Virus record (IMG/VR): IMGVR_UViG_3300036770_008442
Span: 1-64,000 of that record
Strand: one strand, 5' to 3'
Length of the DNA: 64,000 bases
Source: a virus
Shown: piece by piece, positions 42,730 through 52,846 of the stretch
Layout: each line of letters starts with the position of its first letter
Position numbering within the stretch: the stretch's first letter is position 1
Notes under the pieces: generated by a model
Told to the model about the DNA's origin: nothing
The model's input: the letters and a program-made list of their open reading frames with translations, nothing else
The model's database searches: none
Program-made: the position numbers and the translations under genes

Positions 42730-45700
42730 TTATGGGCCAGTTGCATAAGTAAATGAAACAACTAAGGGAGCTGGTGCACCAGGAATACTAGCTGGAATAG
42801 GGGCTGTTCCCCCTGTTGCAGGGACGTCATAAAAACTTAGATCCAAAGGAGCAGAGGTGGTGAGGGATGCACTAGCAGTGGAGGGAATAACCCGATAATA
42901 AAAATTAGTAATATTGGGATCTGAAGAGTTGTTTAATTGGTCTACGGCAGACTCCAAAACCAGATAAGCAGAAGCACCAGTTGATCCAGTAGTTCCAAAG
43001 GTTACCCCCGTTGGAAATGGAAATGTTTCAGCCCCGGTACTAATTTTTATATGATCCCCAATCTTAGAACTGTGGATTTCATATCCTCCAAGCCAGCCAC
43101 TCTCATACCCGAAATCATCCCAGGAATGAGCATATGCTTCGTCCCAAGATGGATCCGTAAAAGTCTCCCAGTCTAAGAACTTGGTTCCGAAATATTTCAA
43201 ATTATCAACCGGCAGATTACCTTCTGCTGGATCCCAATTGACATAGGAGGTTCCCCCCGTAACTCCACCCGATAGAAAACTATCACTAGAAACCAAAATT
43301 AGAGATCCGGTTAAATTAACAGTTAAGGACTTGTCGTTTCCAATACTTCCACTGCTAGGATCTGCCACTATATTAATAGTAGCAGGATCTGAAGAAGGGG
43401 AAAGAGACTGGGCAAAATAATCAGGTTGAGTTGTGACCTTATTTATTTCTTCGATAATGGAATTAACAGTTGCCTGTAAATTAGATCCGGATGAAGTTGC
43501 TCCTATCACTCGTCCATCCACAGAAACAGATATTCCTCCACCTCCCGTAGTTTTTTGATCCGGATAAAGATCAGGCAAGACGTAATATCCAGTTCCCCCG
43601 ACTATGGAGGAAATTCCAGAGGTCAGACCAACCCCAATCTCATTATTAATGACATAAGGAACCTGAAAACTGTAACCAGTAGCTCCTTCAGGAATTATAA
43701 CTTTCCAAGACTTATTTAGGGTCGGGATAGATCCCGTTATGAATATATTTTCACCCGAAATGAAGTTATGCGGTTCCGTGGTGTGAATGGTAGCAAATCC
43801 ATATTGATCACCAGATATAAATTTAGAATACGCCTTGCTTATAGTCAGAATATTTTGGTCTATAACAAAGTTACCAGATGCACCCACGGAAGGAATTTGG
43901 GCAAGAACTGATAAATTTTGGCCATCCACTGCGTTATTTCCGTAAATAGCGAAATCCAGAATTTCCTCAGGTATTTCCTTGGTTAGATCAGAGTATGATT
44001 TTCCCTCTGCTGGATATTCCCAAATAGAATCATAATCGTCCCAAGAACGGATAGTCTGATCCCAGATGTATCTTTCATTTTCTCTATATCTTGTCCAGGC
44101 ATCAATTTGAATTGTTCTAGGAGAAACATTTATAGCCTGTTTCCTTATTTTTCTATTTTTAAAATTGAAAGAATCATAGATGTAACAGGTTACATCATAG
44201 ATACCAGGATAAGGTAAAAAATGTGCTAGCTTGTAAAAATTAAAAGCATAACCGCGATATGAGAAATAATATGGACTGCCGGATTGGGTTGGTGATTTTT
44301 GTATGATCCATTCTATTTCATTATAGGTCGAAAAATCAATGGAGTCCCAAGTTAAAGCTTGATTATCGAAGCTAAAAGCAGGCAAAGACATAGAGTCCCA
44401 GCTCATGCCCATTTCAGCCCAGTCCCAGGTGTCAACCTGGAGTTCTAAAACCAAAGGCATTCCGATAGGATTGATATAGGGATCTCCAGTAACTGGATCT
44501 AGGTCCGAAATAGGATCTTGAACGTTATCCCCCAGATTTTCTAAAAGCCCATTCTCCTTATAATAATAGAATTCAGAGATAGCGTTAATGAGGGATAAAT
44601 TCTGATTCTTATCGTATCTCTGTCCATTATGGAGGGGATTAACAATATTGCCAAAATCCGAGATGGGAGCGTTATTGACATTAATAGATCCTGTTAATTT
44701 CACAGGATTTATAGATGAATAATAATACAGAGTAGATTGCTCTTGAGGATTCAGATCCAGGACGACAGATCCGGTGGAGGCTCCATTGTTCAAAATCCCC
44801 AATGGATCAACCTGGGTTAATCCAGGATCAGTGGTTATATAAAAATCATACCCACTGGTTAGAACGTTAAAAATGTATTTTTTGCCTCTTGATAATTCAA
44901 GGGTGCTGTTCAATTTAGGAGAAGTCGAGAACAAAAAAGCATCTCCTGTAGGACCAACAACAGTCACCCCAATTTCAATAGCATCATCATAATTCATAGG
45001 GGCCTGAATAGAAATTGGACTAGTCCTCGTTCCAAATGCTCTAAGATCTTCAATAAATCCAAAATCTGGGTTTACGACAAAATCAATATTATTGCCAGAG
45101 GTAATATCATATCTCTCAACAAAATCAGTCCATTCCTTCGCATTATAGATGTTGTAATAAACTCCTTCCCCTGTAATATCAATAATTCTTGCATTTAGTG
45201 GCAGATAAGATTTTTTCAATCTTTCCTTCAGAGCAAAAAGTTTTAGGAGAACCTCTTCCTGAGTAAATGCGAATGCTTCCGGGGTTATGGGGTATCCATA
45301 ATCATCTAAAAGATCGGAAGTTCTATTGATATCATAATACAGGCCAAAGAGAGAAGTCTTTTTATAGGTTCTGCTAGGAACTAAAGTATTTTCAGACGAA
45401 ACGTCTAAAATATATTCACCATCCTCGTTTGGCCCATATGTTTGCTCCAGTCTGTATTTTCCACTGTTCTCATTGTCTAAGACATCAGCAATTAGAACTG
45501 ACTGATTAGCAGTTATGCTATTATCATAATTATCTAGAAAAATCTTATTCTCCTCCAGAGGAGTTAATTGAGTTTGATTAAACTGAAGATTCAGCCAGTA
45601 CTCCTTAATCCTAAGATCTTGATATCCAAAAAATTTAAGAGCACCAATTAATCCTTTGTAACTACCGATATAGGGAAAAATCTCTTCCCCCGCTACCATT

Positions 45701-46776
45701 AATTCTTTTCTCTTCTCGTTAATCTCTAAATAGTTTGGGAGTGGCTCGTTAGGATCATGATTTCTTAAAATAGGAGAATCAGATCCAAAGAAAGCTCTAC
45801 CTAAGTTTTTTGTCAATACATCAAGTCTTGAGTCTTCTCCTATTACCTGTCCATAAAAAAGTATCTCAGCAACCTTGGAAGGGGAATCATAAGTAATGTC
45901 TTCAATTATGAGTCTTCTCTCGTAGATTTCGGCAGCTATTTCTGGAGCCCCAAGAGCAACATTTACACTCAAAGCCCGAGAAGGAGTTGCCGATTCTGGG
46001 GTAACAATATACCCGAAAGAATAGGAATCTGATGGATTTTTAATAACAGGAAAAGCTATGTTTTCATAGTTCTTAATCGAAGGATCCCCGTTCAAATCAG
46101 GATCGTTTTCAACTATTTGGTAGGTGAAAATAATATTTGAAACATCGGTATTTCCATATGTTTGATTTTCCCACCGTGTTCTCCATAAAGGATTAGAAGC
46201 AGATCCAGTTGCACCCGTGTGGGGCAAACCCACGAAAGGACTATTAGTGGAAGAATCTCTAAATTCCTGAACAATAAAAATCTGCTCATTTTCAAAAAGT
46301 CCAGCAGAAACAGGCTCGAAAAAAACGGATCCCGTAAAATATCCGCCGGGAAGATTTTGGGTCAAACACTCCAAGTATGCGGTATTTCCATCGGAAATGA
46401 TGGTTGTTCCGAGAACACGGGAGAAGTTAATTGTAAGAATAGTAGCACCGATAGAAATAGAGGAGATTTCACCTTCCAGAATATTAGCAGGGTAAAATGT
46501 AGTCTTCAGAATTATCTTTCCTCCTTGAGAAATCTGGGTATTAATCGTATTTGCCCAAAGGGTCAAATCGTACCCATTCATATCTTTCTTATTCAGATAG
46601 ATAATATTAGAAGAGATGTCATAAAGTGAAATTCCACCCTGGGGTGGCGAAGCACTATAAGAGGAGCTCTCGTAATTAAAAGTATATGTTAGAGGTGGCT
46701 CTGCACTGGGTCCAACGTATTCAAAATTTAAGGGATGACCTCTTTTATCGAAAAATTTAAGATTCCTGTTTGCCAT
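42730..46776 (-). CDS. Large baseplate wedge-like protein (1348 aa)
   Basis: The protein lies downstream of the gp6-like gene, where T4 has gp7. The N-terminal half has mixed beta and helical segments with EEIFPYIGSYKGLIGALKFF, and a PKD-like strand pattern occurs later (FLPYPGIYDVTCYIYDSF). The C-terminal end is beta- and Gly-rich. Position and size suggest a wedge component comparable to gp7; no clear sequence match is claimed. Confidence 0.5.
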   Translation of the reverse strand: MANRNLKFFDKRGHPLNFEYVGPSAEPPLTYTFNYESSSYSASPPQGGISLYDISSNIIYLNKKDMNGYDLTLWANTINTQISQGGKIILKTTFYPANILEGEISSISIGATILTINFSRVLGTTIISDGNTAYLECLTQNLPGGYFTGSVFFEPVSAGLFENEQIFIVQEFRDSSTNSPFVGLPHTGATGSASNPLWRTRWENQTYGNTDVSNIIFTYQIVENDPDLNGDPSIKNYENIAFPVIKNPSDSYSFGYIVTPESATPSRALSVNVALGAPEIAAEIYERRLIIEDITYDSPSKVAEILFYGQVIGEDSRLDVLTKNLGRAFFGSDSPILRNHDPNEPLPNYLEINEKRKELMVAGEEIFPYIGSYKGLIGALKFFGYQDLRIKEYWLNLQFNQTQLTPLEENKIFLDNYDNSITANQSVLIADVLDNENSGKYRLEQTYGPNEDGEYILDVSSENTLVPSRTYKKTSLFGLYYDINRTSDLLDDYGYPITPEAFAFTQEEVLLKLFALKERLKKSYLPLNARIIDITGEGVYYNIYNAKEWTDFVERYDITSGNNIDFVVNPDFGFIEDLRAFGTRTSPISIQAPMNYDDAIEIGVTVVGPTGDAFLFSTSPKLNSTLELSRGKKYIFNVLTSGYDFYITTDPGLTQVDPLGILNNGASTGSVVLDLNPQEQSTLYYYSSINPVKLTGSINVNNAPISDFGNIVNPLHNGQRYDKNQNLSLINAISEFYYYKENGLLENLGDNVQDPISDLDPVTGDPYINPIGMPLVLELQVDTWDWAEMGMSWDSMSLPAFSFDNQALTWDSIDFSTYNEIEWIIQKSPTQSGSPYYFSYRGYAFNFYKLAHFLPYPGIYDVTCYIYDSFNFKNRKIRKQAINVSPRTIQIDAWTRYRENERYIWDQTIRSWDDYDSIWEYPAEGKSYSDLTKEIPEEILDFAIYGNNAVDGQNLSVLAQIPSVGASGNFVIDQNILTISKAYSKFISGDQYGFATIHTTEPHNFISGENIFITGSIPTLNKSWKVIIPEGATGYSFQVPYVINNEIGVGLTSGISSIVGGTGYYVLPDLYPDQKTTGGGGISVSVDGRVIGATSSGSNLQATVNSIIEEINKVTTQPDYFAQSLSPSSDPATINIVADPSSGSIGNDKSLTVNLTGSLILVSSDSFLSGGVTGGTSYVNWDPAEGNLPVDNLKYFGTKFLDWETFTDPSWDEAYAHSWDDFGYESGWLGGYEIHSSKIGDHIKISTGAETFPFPTGVTFGTTGSTGASAYLVLESAVDQLNNSSDPNITNFYYRVIPSTASASLTTSAPLDLSFYDVPATGGTAPIPASIPGAPAPLVVSFTYATGP

Positions 46777-46778
46777 AA

Positions 46779-47309
46779 TTAAAATACCCTCTTATTATTA
46801 AAAGGAACTGTGTAATTGAAAGTGTTTCTAATCTGTTTGACTGACTCGACCAGAGCAAAAACTATCTTTTGAAGCGAAAATAGGATCTCTGTTCTTTTAG
46901 GATCCCTAAAAATCACATTCGACATGGTCCGAGGAAATATTTGTTCCTTGTAATTAAAACCCTCCTTAACTCGATCATAAGCAGAATCTCTAATATCAAA
47001 TAGATTATCGGTGGGATCGAATTGATAATATCTCCTTTCCATATTATTCTCATTTATGCTCTTCATAATCGAAGTATAAACACTTACAGAAGAACAAGGA
47101 CCATATAGCATATCTCCCTTTGCATTAATAGTTGCTTTTCTATATCCACTGCAACCTATATTATAAGATCTTTCCTCTGCCTGAGCAATAGTCGGATAAA
47201 GATCGTTGTTCGTTTCAAAAACGGGAGTAGATGTCCGGTAAACTATTTTTCCAACATTATAGGAGTTCTGTTTTTCCTTCTCTAAATAAGGGCTATAGTT
47301 TCTATTCAT
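46779..47309 (-). CDS. Unknown protein (176 aa) in the baseplate operon
   Basis: No family is recognised. It is Tyr/Asn/Arg-rich with strand patterns (KIVYRTSTPVFETN) and helices at the C-terminus. It is set 1 nt after the gp6-like gene and 2 nt before the 1348-residue gene, so it is translationally linked to baseplate genes and is probably a small wedge or connector protein. Confidence 0.55.
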   Translation of the reverse strand: MNRNYSPYLEKEKQNSYNVGKIVYRTSTPVFETNNDLYPTIAQAEERSYNIGCSGYRKATINAKGDMLYGPCSSVSVYTSIMKSINENNMERRYYQFDPTDNLFDIRDSAYDRVKEGFNYKEQIFPRTMSNVIFRDPKRTEILFSLQKIVFALVESVKQIRNTFNYTVPFNNKRVF

Positions 47310-47310
47310 G

Positions 47311-49041
47311 TTATCTATTGTTCGATATAAGTCTTGATTTCGTTTCAGAATTTAATTCATTCAAGAAATTTCTGGGATTAATAGACACAATGGAAATATT
47401 CAGAGCTGAAGGCTTACCTGAAACTATTCCTTCCTCGTAATAAATACCATTTCGATCTGCCCAGCCTCCCCTCATCAGGATAAGTTCTCCGTTTTTAATA
47501 ATGACATCACCAAAATCATCCAATCCAATCTGTTTGTTCTTCTGTTCATTACTAGCATTCTCCAATCCATCAATTATAGTGTGATAATTTTCATTCTCTT
47601 GTCCTATGAAATAAAAAGAAACAGAGTCAACACCTTCTATGGATTCTATAATAGCTATGATGTCTGATTTTGGTATACGATCCCTTCTTTTATTATTGAG
47701 CATATATTCAGAAATAGAAGATCTGACCTTATCTTTGACTAATTCTGGATCGTATCCTTCGAAAATAGACATAACCACATTTCCTACAAATCTTCTAATT
47801 TCGGGCTCAATGATCTTCACTACTGTTGTCGCTATCATTCTGCCTGAATCCTCTATCAGATTTAGAATCGAAAGTTTTTGAGAAGAGGTTAAAAGAAAAT
47901 TAGATTCAGGGATATCAAAATAATCCTGATTGCTGGTCATACTTATGGTCACATCAGGAACTAGAAAAATGTAAACAACGTTATCATCATCTAGGTATTC
48001 ATCATCAAAAGTTGAAAAGGCCTGAATCTGAGAAAAGATATTAAATTTCTGCAGAAATATTTCATAGTTTTCCGCATTAGCGAAAACAAAGGATCTACTT
48101 GTTTTGGGTGCTACTAGTCTTGTGATTTCTATTGGCTCTGGATCAGATCCAAAGGAGGGATCAAGAACTCCCAAAACTTTTAAATAATTGTCCAGATTAA
48201 CAGTGTTTCCAAATAAATCTTCCCCGGGATCTAAGAATTTGTAGGTTAGGGTTTGATCTGGTCTACTTTGAATATTTCCACTAAATCCAGAGGTCTGTAG
48301 ATATTCTATTCTAATACTAGATCCCGCCTGGGGAATTTTTCCGAAATTAGAATTTCCGAAGTAAATATCTATTCCCTCCTGAATCCCGGATCTAACTAGA
48401 TATCCCTCTCTGTTTAAAGGAATATCATATAATGATTCGTATTTTTTCCATTTGTTTCCATTCACATAAACATCAACATAGAACTGATCTATTAAAGCAC
48501 CGGATTTAGAAGGAAGATTATAGCTTTGCAGTGCCCTACCAGTTCCAGTAAAAGTAGCAGACCCAAATGCACCCTGAACTATCTTGAAATTGAAAGAGGA
48601 TGATCTATTGAGCGGGACCTTAACAGAAGGGGATCCCAATAAAAGAGTATATGGCAGACCGTTTTGAAGGCATTGAATTCGAGGAGTTCCTCTTAAAACA
48701 ACAGCTCCACCTCCAACATCAGACTCCTTTAGATTCCATGCTATGGATACTTCCCCCTGTGCAGACATACCCCGAACTGGATCATATCCAGATATCCTAG
48801 CTAAACTTTTGATAGAATAGCTTCTTGTCGCCTCCTGCATATTCAGTTCTGTGATAGAATCCTCAATAAAATAAAGTATAAGCTGGGAAAGATTTTCAAG
48901 AACAAATAGGATTTGTCCCCAAGCAGAAGCAACAGTAAAAACGTTACGGGACTGACTATAAGTACGCTGTAAAAACTGGTAGGAATCATTTAAGAGACCT
49001 CCTATGAGAATATTGTTCTTTTTAAAAATATTTTCCGCCAT
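47311..49041 (-). CDS. Baseplate wedge protein, gp6/baseplate-J-like (576 aa)
   Basis: Helical N-terminal region (QILFVLENLSQLILYFIED), then a beta domain with YFGNSNFGKIPQAGSSIRI, the segment typical of baseplate-J/gp6 proteins, and a helical C-terminal domain. T4 gp6 has 660 residues. It joins wedges into the baseplate ring that drives sheath contraction. It lies just downstream of the gp25-like gene, a conserved order in contractile tails. Confidence 0.7.
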   Translation of the reverse strand: MAENIFKKNNILIGGLLNDSYQFLQRTYSQSRNVFTVASAWGQILFVLENLSQLILYFIEDSITELNMQEATRSYSIKSLARISGYDPVRGMSAQGEVSIAWNLKESDVGGGAVVLRGTPRIQCLQNGLPYTLLLGSPSVKVPLNRSSSFNFKIVQGAFGSATFTGTGRALQSYNLPSKSGALIDQFYVDVYVNGNKWKKYESLYDIPLNREGYLVRSGIQEGIDIYFGNSNFGKIPQAGSSIRIEYLQTSGFSGNIQSRPDQTLTYKFLDPGEDLFGNTVNLDNYLKVLGVLDPSFGSDPEPIEITRLVAPKTSRSFVFANAENYEIFLQKFNIFSQIQAFSTFDDEYLDDDNVVYIFLVPDVTISMTSNQDYFDIPESNFLLTSSQKLSILNLIEDSGRMIATTVVKIIEPEIRRFVGNVVMSIFEGYDPELVKDKVRSSISEYMLNNKRRDRIPKSDIIAIIESIEGVDSVSFYFIGQENENYHTIIDGLENASNEQKNKQIGLDDFGDVIIKNGELILMRGGWADRNGIYYEEGIVSGKPSALNISIVSINPRNFLNELNSETKSRLISNNR

Positions 49042-49046
49042 TTCTT

Positions 49047-49418
49047 TTAACTTAGTTTCAAAACAATTGCTGGGGATTCATTGCTATAATCCGGTAAATA
49101 GAAATCCAAAAAAGCTATATCTCTATTTACCCCCTGATAAAATTTGAGATCAAAATATCCTCCCAATTGTGAAAAAAGGGGAACATAAATTCTTAGATGG
49201 TCATTGATTCTTTCTTTTAGGCTTTCTTCTGAAAGATCCATAGAAAACACTAATTCGTCAAGATTTAAACCAAATTTAGGATCACCCAATACTTCCCCTT
49301 TATTGGTTAAAAGAATCATTTTAATTTGGCCAATACAAACGTCAGTAGGTTTTGTGACCTCTACAATATCCTGTTTGTAATTAAAATCTTCTGGGTCCTT
49401 ATTGTAAATCTCAACCAT
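49047..49418 (-). CDS. Baseplate wedge protein, gp25-like (123 aa)
   Basis: ATG 49418 is chosen over an upstream TTG because GATATATA lies 22 nt ahead of it. The protein has the gp25/GpW fold pattern: IGQIKMILLTNKGE, GDPKFGLNLDELVF and a C-terminal strand pair (IAFLDFYLP). T4 gp25 (132 residues) nucleates the sheath on the baseplate. It is directly followed by the gp6-like gene. Confidence 0.82.
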   Translation of the reverse strand: MVEIYNKDPEDFNYKQDIVEVTKPTDVCIGQIKMILLTNKGEVLGDPKFGLNLDELVFSMDLSEESLKERINDHLRIYVPLFSQLGGYFDLKFYQGVNRDIAFLDFYLPDYSNESPAIVLKLS

Positions 49419-49439
49419 TGGGAATCTAAAATTTCCCAA

Positions 49440-49447
49440 TATATATC
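49440..49447 (-). promoter_or_regulatory. GATATATA promoter-like element
   Basis: GATATATA lies 22 nt upstream of ATG 49418 of the gp25-like gene. Confidence 0.5.
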
Positions 49448-49451
49448 GAGA

Positions 49452-50228
49452 TCAATTCCACTGCAAGAAATACGACGGAGTGTTTTCTCCGTTGATCATA
49501 TCCATCACTTCTTGCAGCTCCTTTTCTCCGTCAGATCGGAGTTCAGATGTGTTAACACTGATTCCCCCAGGTAAATTATAATTGAAAGCACTAAGAACTC
49601 TGGAAAGGCTGATCTTGGATTTAGCCAAGCAATATCTGATAAAAAGTTCGTCATCATAAAGGTCATCATCATCAATGGCAACAAAACAACGAACTGCAAC
49701 ATCCATTCCATTCTGATCATACCCCGTTCCGACTCCTGTCGATCCAGATCTATTTGGATCTCTTCCCAAAATTGTTAGTTTCTTGGTGTTCTTATTCCAC
49801 TTAAAAGCGTAAGTAGGGAGAAGATAGGCTTGAGCTAAATCAAAATAAGAGTACATGACCGTCCGGTAAACAAGATTATCTCCAGTAAAAGGGGATAGGA
49901 GAAGTTCAGATCCTAGAAGTTTAGAATCACCGAAATCCCTATCTGGGTTTCCTGAGATCCCCATCCCATTCACCTCCCTAACGTCATAGACACTCACAAT
50001 TCTTTCAGGGAGATTAATCTGTCGGGTTTTTCTAAAACTTGGATTCGAAAAAAGATTATTGGCCAAAATAAAAACCCTATCTTCCACTGCATATTGATAA
50101 TTATCATACATGTATTGCTTTGCCCTTTTGACAATACGATGAATCTCATCATCATTTAAGTTATAAGGCAAAGAACAACTAGCTGAAATGTCGTCTTTGA
50201 TCTCTTGTACCAATTCTTCTAAAGTCAT
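49452..50228 (-). CDS. Virion or assembly protein, unknown (258 aa)
   Basis: ATG 50228 is chosen because it sits next to the stop of the upstream gene; the longer frame would begin inside that gene. The N-terminus is helical (LNDDEIHRIVKRAKQYMYD), followed by beta segments (RIVSVYDVREVNG, LVYRTVMYSYFD), a Gly/Asp loop and a helical end. Proteins of this plan occur next to gp25/gp6 in several T4-like phages, but the role is not known to me. Confidence 0.5.
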   Translation of the reverse strand: MTLEELVQEIKDDISASCSLPYNLNDDEIHRIVKRAKQYMYDNYQYAVEDRVFILANNLFSNPSFRKTRQINLPERIVSVYDVREVNGMGISGNPDRDFGDSKLLGSELLLSPFTGDNLVYRTVMYSYFDLAQAYLLPTYAFKWNKNTKKLTILGRDPNRSGSTGVGTGYDQNGMDVAVRCFVAIDDDDLYDDELFIRYCLAKSKISLSRVLSAFNYNLPGGISVNTSELRSDGEKELQEVMDMINGENTPSYFLQWN

Positions 50229-50229
50229 C

Positions 50230-51627
50230 TTAGTAATTTTGATTTTTAAATTTAATTCTAGAAATGGGATTGTTAAGATCCTTGAGTCTAGAATCAGAAA
50301 TGAACCGGTCTTGCCTAATTTCATTGAAGTCCTTAATCTCCTCGGTTTCCTTGCTAACTTCAGCACTACTCCCGATATCTGCTTTTCTAATTACCCCTCC
50401 ATCAACCCGACAATTAATCATTTTTCGGGGAGAATCAATATAGCAAGATTCCAACAAATTCCCATAATCTGCGTTGGTATTATGGATCTTACTGTGAAAT
50501 ACTTTATTAGAATTTATGATCTGTGATTCCTGAATTTCAGAATCTCTAACCTCACAGCCATATAAATTGCAATTAATAAGCTTAGAATTTTTTATTTTAC
50601 AATTAATAAGATCCAGATCTGTCAGAAATGAAGCACCCTTACACTTGGCATCTTTGAGCTGGAATCTTCCATTGCTCGTGTCATAATTAAAAAAAGCATG
50701 CTTGACGTTGCCCTCGACTATGATATCAAAAACCTTTTCCCTAATAAAAGGAAAATAGGTCTTAATATTTTCATCAAATCCTTTTAAATCAACCAGAAGA
50801 TGAAAATCAGGAAAATTGGTAAAAAATGATTCGACGTCAGAAAAACTCCGGACTACCTTGGTGTAATCCCTCATCATTTCCTGGAGCTTTTCAAGATCTG
50901 CTTTACTATATGGCCTTCTATTGGAGAGAAGATCGTACAGATAAAGGACTACATAATCAACAACCTCCCTGATAGCAGAGATCTTTTTCTCATAGTCCCT
51001 TCCCCCTAGATATCTTATTTCAATATAACCCTTTGGAATTTTAGAAAAATTAGCACCGTAATACTTCTCCTCTGGAACTTTAAATAATCTAGGATCTATG
51101 GATGAAATGTTTTCTAGGATAGAAAATCTATTTCTTGGGACTATTTTTTTTACAGATTTAGCGTAAACGTTATTAGTTCTATTGCCAAATTTAGAATAAA
51201 TAAGTCCTTCATCGATCCCTAGAATGAATTGGAGTTTATCCAATTCTTCCATCCTTTTAAGTTCCCTATTTGATCTATCAAAACTGATGGAAAATTGAAA
51301 AGCACACTTATCATCGGTCCATCCATTTTCATCTATCCACCTTAAGGTTTTAATCAAAATAGGCATAGCCTCCTGATAAGAAAGAGGACCTGTAATAAAT
51401 TCGTTCATTTTAGAACCACCCGAATAATCTGGCTCGAGTTTAAAAGACTCAGAAGTAACCGGTATTTTAGAGTGATATTTGCTACTCAGAACTACCTTTT
51501 TACCTAGAATCTTTTCAAGCCCTTCCGTTATTCTGCCTCTAGTTAGGTCCGAATAAAATTCAAACTCAAATCCGATTTTAGAATCAGAAAGAGCACCAGA
51601 TTTATCGAAATGGGAACGTTCAGCCAT
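50230..51627 (-). CDS. Amidoligase-like protein fused to pentapeptide-type repeats (465 aa)
   Basis: Residues about 15-210 resemble the amidoligase/glutamate-cysteine-ligase-like fold: GFEFEFYSD (19-27), KLEPDYSGGS (63-72), NEFITGP (75-81), CAFQFSISF (108-116) and YIEIRYLGG (201-209). These are the ordered acidic and Arg positions used for ATP and Mg binding. Residues about 320-420 are pentapeptide-like repeats (DLDLINCKIKNSKLINCNL). Amidoligases make peptide or amide bonds on small molecules or proteins. Here the gene lies in the baseplate operon, next to an S1-like gene. The substrate is unknown, and the family call rests on motifs. Confidence 0.55.
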   Translation of the reverse strand: MAERSHFDKSGALSDSKIGFEFEFYSDLTRGRITEGLEKILGKKVVLSSKYHSKIPVTSESFKLEPDYSGGSKMNEFITGPLSYQEAMPILIKTLRWIDENGWTDDKCAFQFSISFDRSNRELKRMEELDKLQFILGIDEGLIYSKFGNRTNNVYAKSVKKIVPRNRFSILENISSIDPRLFKVPEEKYYGANFSKIPKGYIEIRYLGGRDYEKKISAIREVVDYVVLYLYDLLSNRRPYSKADLEKLQEMMRDYTKVVRSFSDVESFFTNFPDFHLLVDLKGFDENIKTYFPFIREKVFDIIVEGNVKHAFFNYDTSNGRFQLKDAKCKGASFLTDLDLINCKIKNSKLINCNLYGCEVRDSEIQESQIINSNKVFHSKIHNTNADYGNLLESCYIDSPRKMINCRVDGGVIRKADIGSSAEVSKETEEIKDFNEIRQDRFISDSRLKDLNNPISRIKFKNQNY

Positions 51628-51630
51628 TTA

Positions 51631-52785
51631 TTATTCTTTAGGTTTTGCAAATAATTTACCCATTACTGGATCCACCTCATAGATTTCAACTTCAATCTTA
51701 TCGCCAGTTTTAAGCGATTTATGCTCTCTTGTCATTCTTGCCTGCGGAATAACAGCCATAATTCCCATCCCGTTTAGCTCAATCAAAGCTCCATTTTTCC
51801 TTCTGTGCTTCAGAGTTGCCATAGAAGATATTGGACCGCTTTCTTCTATCTCTCTCTTCATATCATACAGTTTTACTGTTTTTTCTATCGGCTCCCCGAA
51901 AGTGAGAGTTAATTTATTATCGTCCTTTACCTCTTTGATGTAGAATTCAATTTCATCTCCGGGTCTAAATCCCTTCACAACCTCATTTTCAAATTCGGTC
52001 TTATGGATTAATCCTGTGTAAACATCCTCCCATTCAACAAAAACACCAAATTCTGATGTGCCAGTTACATATCCTTTGTATTTTTTAGTTAAATCCAATT
52101 CCTGGATTTTGTCATCCATAATCTTTTGGAGATATTTCTTATACGAGACCACGAAGATATCTTTCTGCGGTACATATCCATCTATCATAACATAAATACT
52201 TTTTCCCACATAAGATTCAAAATCGCTGATTTTATTGGCAGCAGCTAGAGATCCGGGCAAAAAGCATTCTAGACCTTGGACTTCTACCATATATCCGCCC
52301 TTGTTGACAGATTTTACAGTTGCTTTGTAGGCTAGGGTTTCTTTTTCTATTTGTTCAAAAAACTCAGTTCTAGTGTTGTTAATAAATCCATCTACAACAG
52401 ATCCATAATAGGTGCTCATAACTTTTCTGACAGTGGCGTGGATTTCATTACCAACCGAAAAATCTATTCCAGTAATACTTAATCTTTTGGCGTCTTTAAA
52501 CTCTTTTACGAGATCTATGTAAACCGATTGTCCACCGTTTGTTTCTGCAATAGCATATTCATCATTGCTAAAAACAACTCTACATTCGTAAGAATGCCCA
52601 CTAGTTAAATCTTTGGAAATATCACTATCTCCGATTTCATTAATATATTTATTATAAGTATCCTGAGCGTAAGGCTCATGACAATAGACTTTGGACCCGT
52701 CCCGGGTTTTTACTTTACGATTAACAACATAACCATTGAGTAGATTCCAATCGAAGTCTTCGATTGGGCTTGAAAAATTAGACAT
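51631..52785 (-). CDS. Ribosomal protein S1-like protein (384 aa)
   Basis: At least three S1/OB-type RNA-binding domains are visible, near residues 150-218, 235-297 and 320-380, with a weaker one near 62-130. The clearest (GYVTGTSEFGVFVEWED, then TGLIHKTEFE, then GDEIEFYIKEVKDDN) is a typical S1 repeat. S1 brings mRNA to the 30S subunit. In Bacteroidota, which rarely use Shine-Dalgarno pairing, a phage S1 could steer ribosomes to phage mRNA; that is inference. GATATATA lies 27 nt upstream. Confidence 0.82.
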   Translation of the reverse strand: MSNFSSPIEDFDWNLLNGYVVNRKVKTRDGSKVYCHEPYAQDTYNKYINEIGDSDISKDLTSGHSYECRVVFSNDEYAIAETNGGQSVYIDLVKEFKDAKRLSITGIDFSVGNEIHATVRKVMSTYYGSVVDGFINNTRTEFFEQIEKETLAYKATVKSVNKGGYMVEVQGLECFLPGSLAAANKISDFESYVGKSIYVMIDGYVPQKDIFVVSYKKYLQKIMDDKIQELDLTKKYKGYVTGTSEFGVFVEWEDVYTGLIHKTEFENEVVKGFRPGDEIEFYIKEVKDDNKLTLTFGEPIEKTVKLYDMKREIEESGPISSMATLKHRRKNGALIELNGMGIMAVIPQARMTREHKSLKTGDKIEVEIYEVDPVMGKLFAKPKE

Positions 52786-52811
52786 TTATTTAAGTTTTAA
52801 AGTTAGCTTAT

Positions 52812-52819
52812 TATATATC
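52812..52819 (-). promoter_or_regulatory. GATATATA promoter-like element
   Basis: GATATATA lies 27 nt upstream of the ATG of the S1-like gene in a 61-nt gap. Confidence 0.5.
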
Positions 52820-52846
52820 AAAACTTAGAAATAATCCGGGAAAAAA

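Noticed and set aside
49504-50366. Long frame starting at 50366
   Set aside because: The first 46 codons lie inside the upstream amidoligase-like gene; the ATG at 50228 next to its stop is the natural start.
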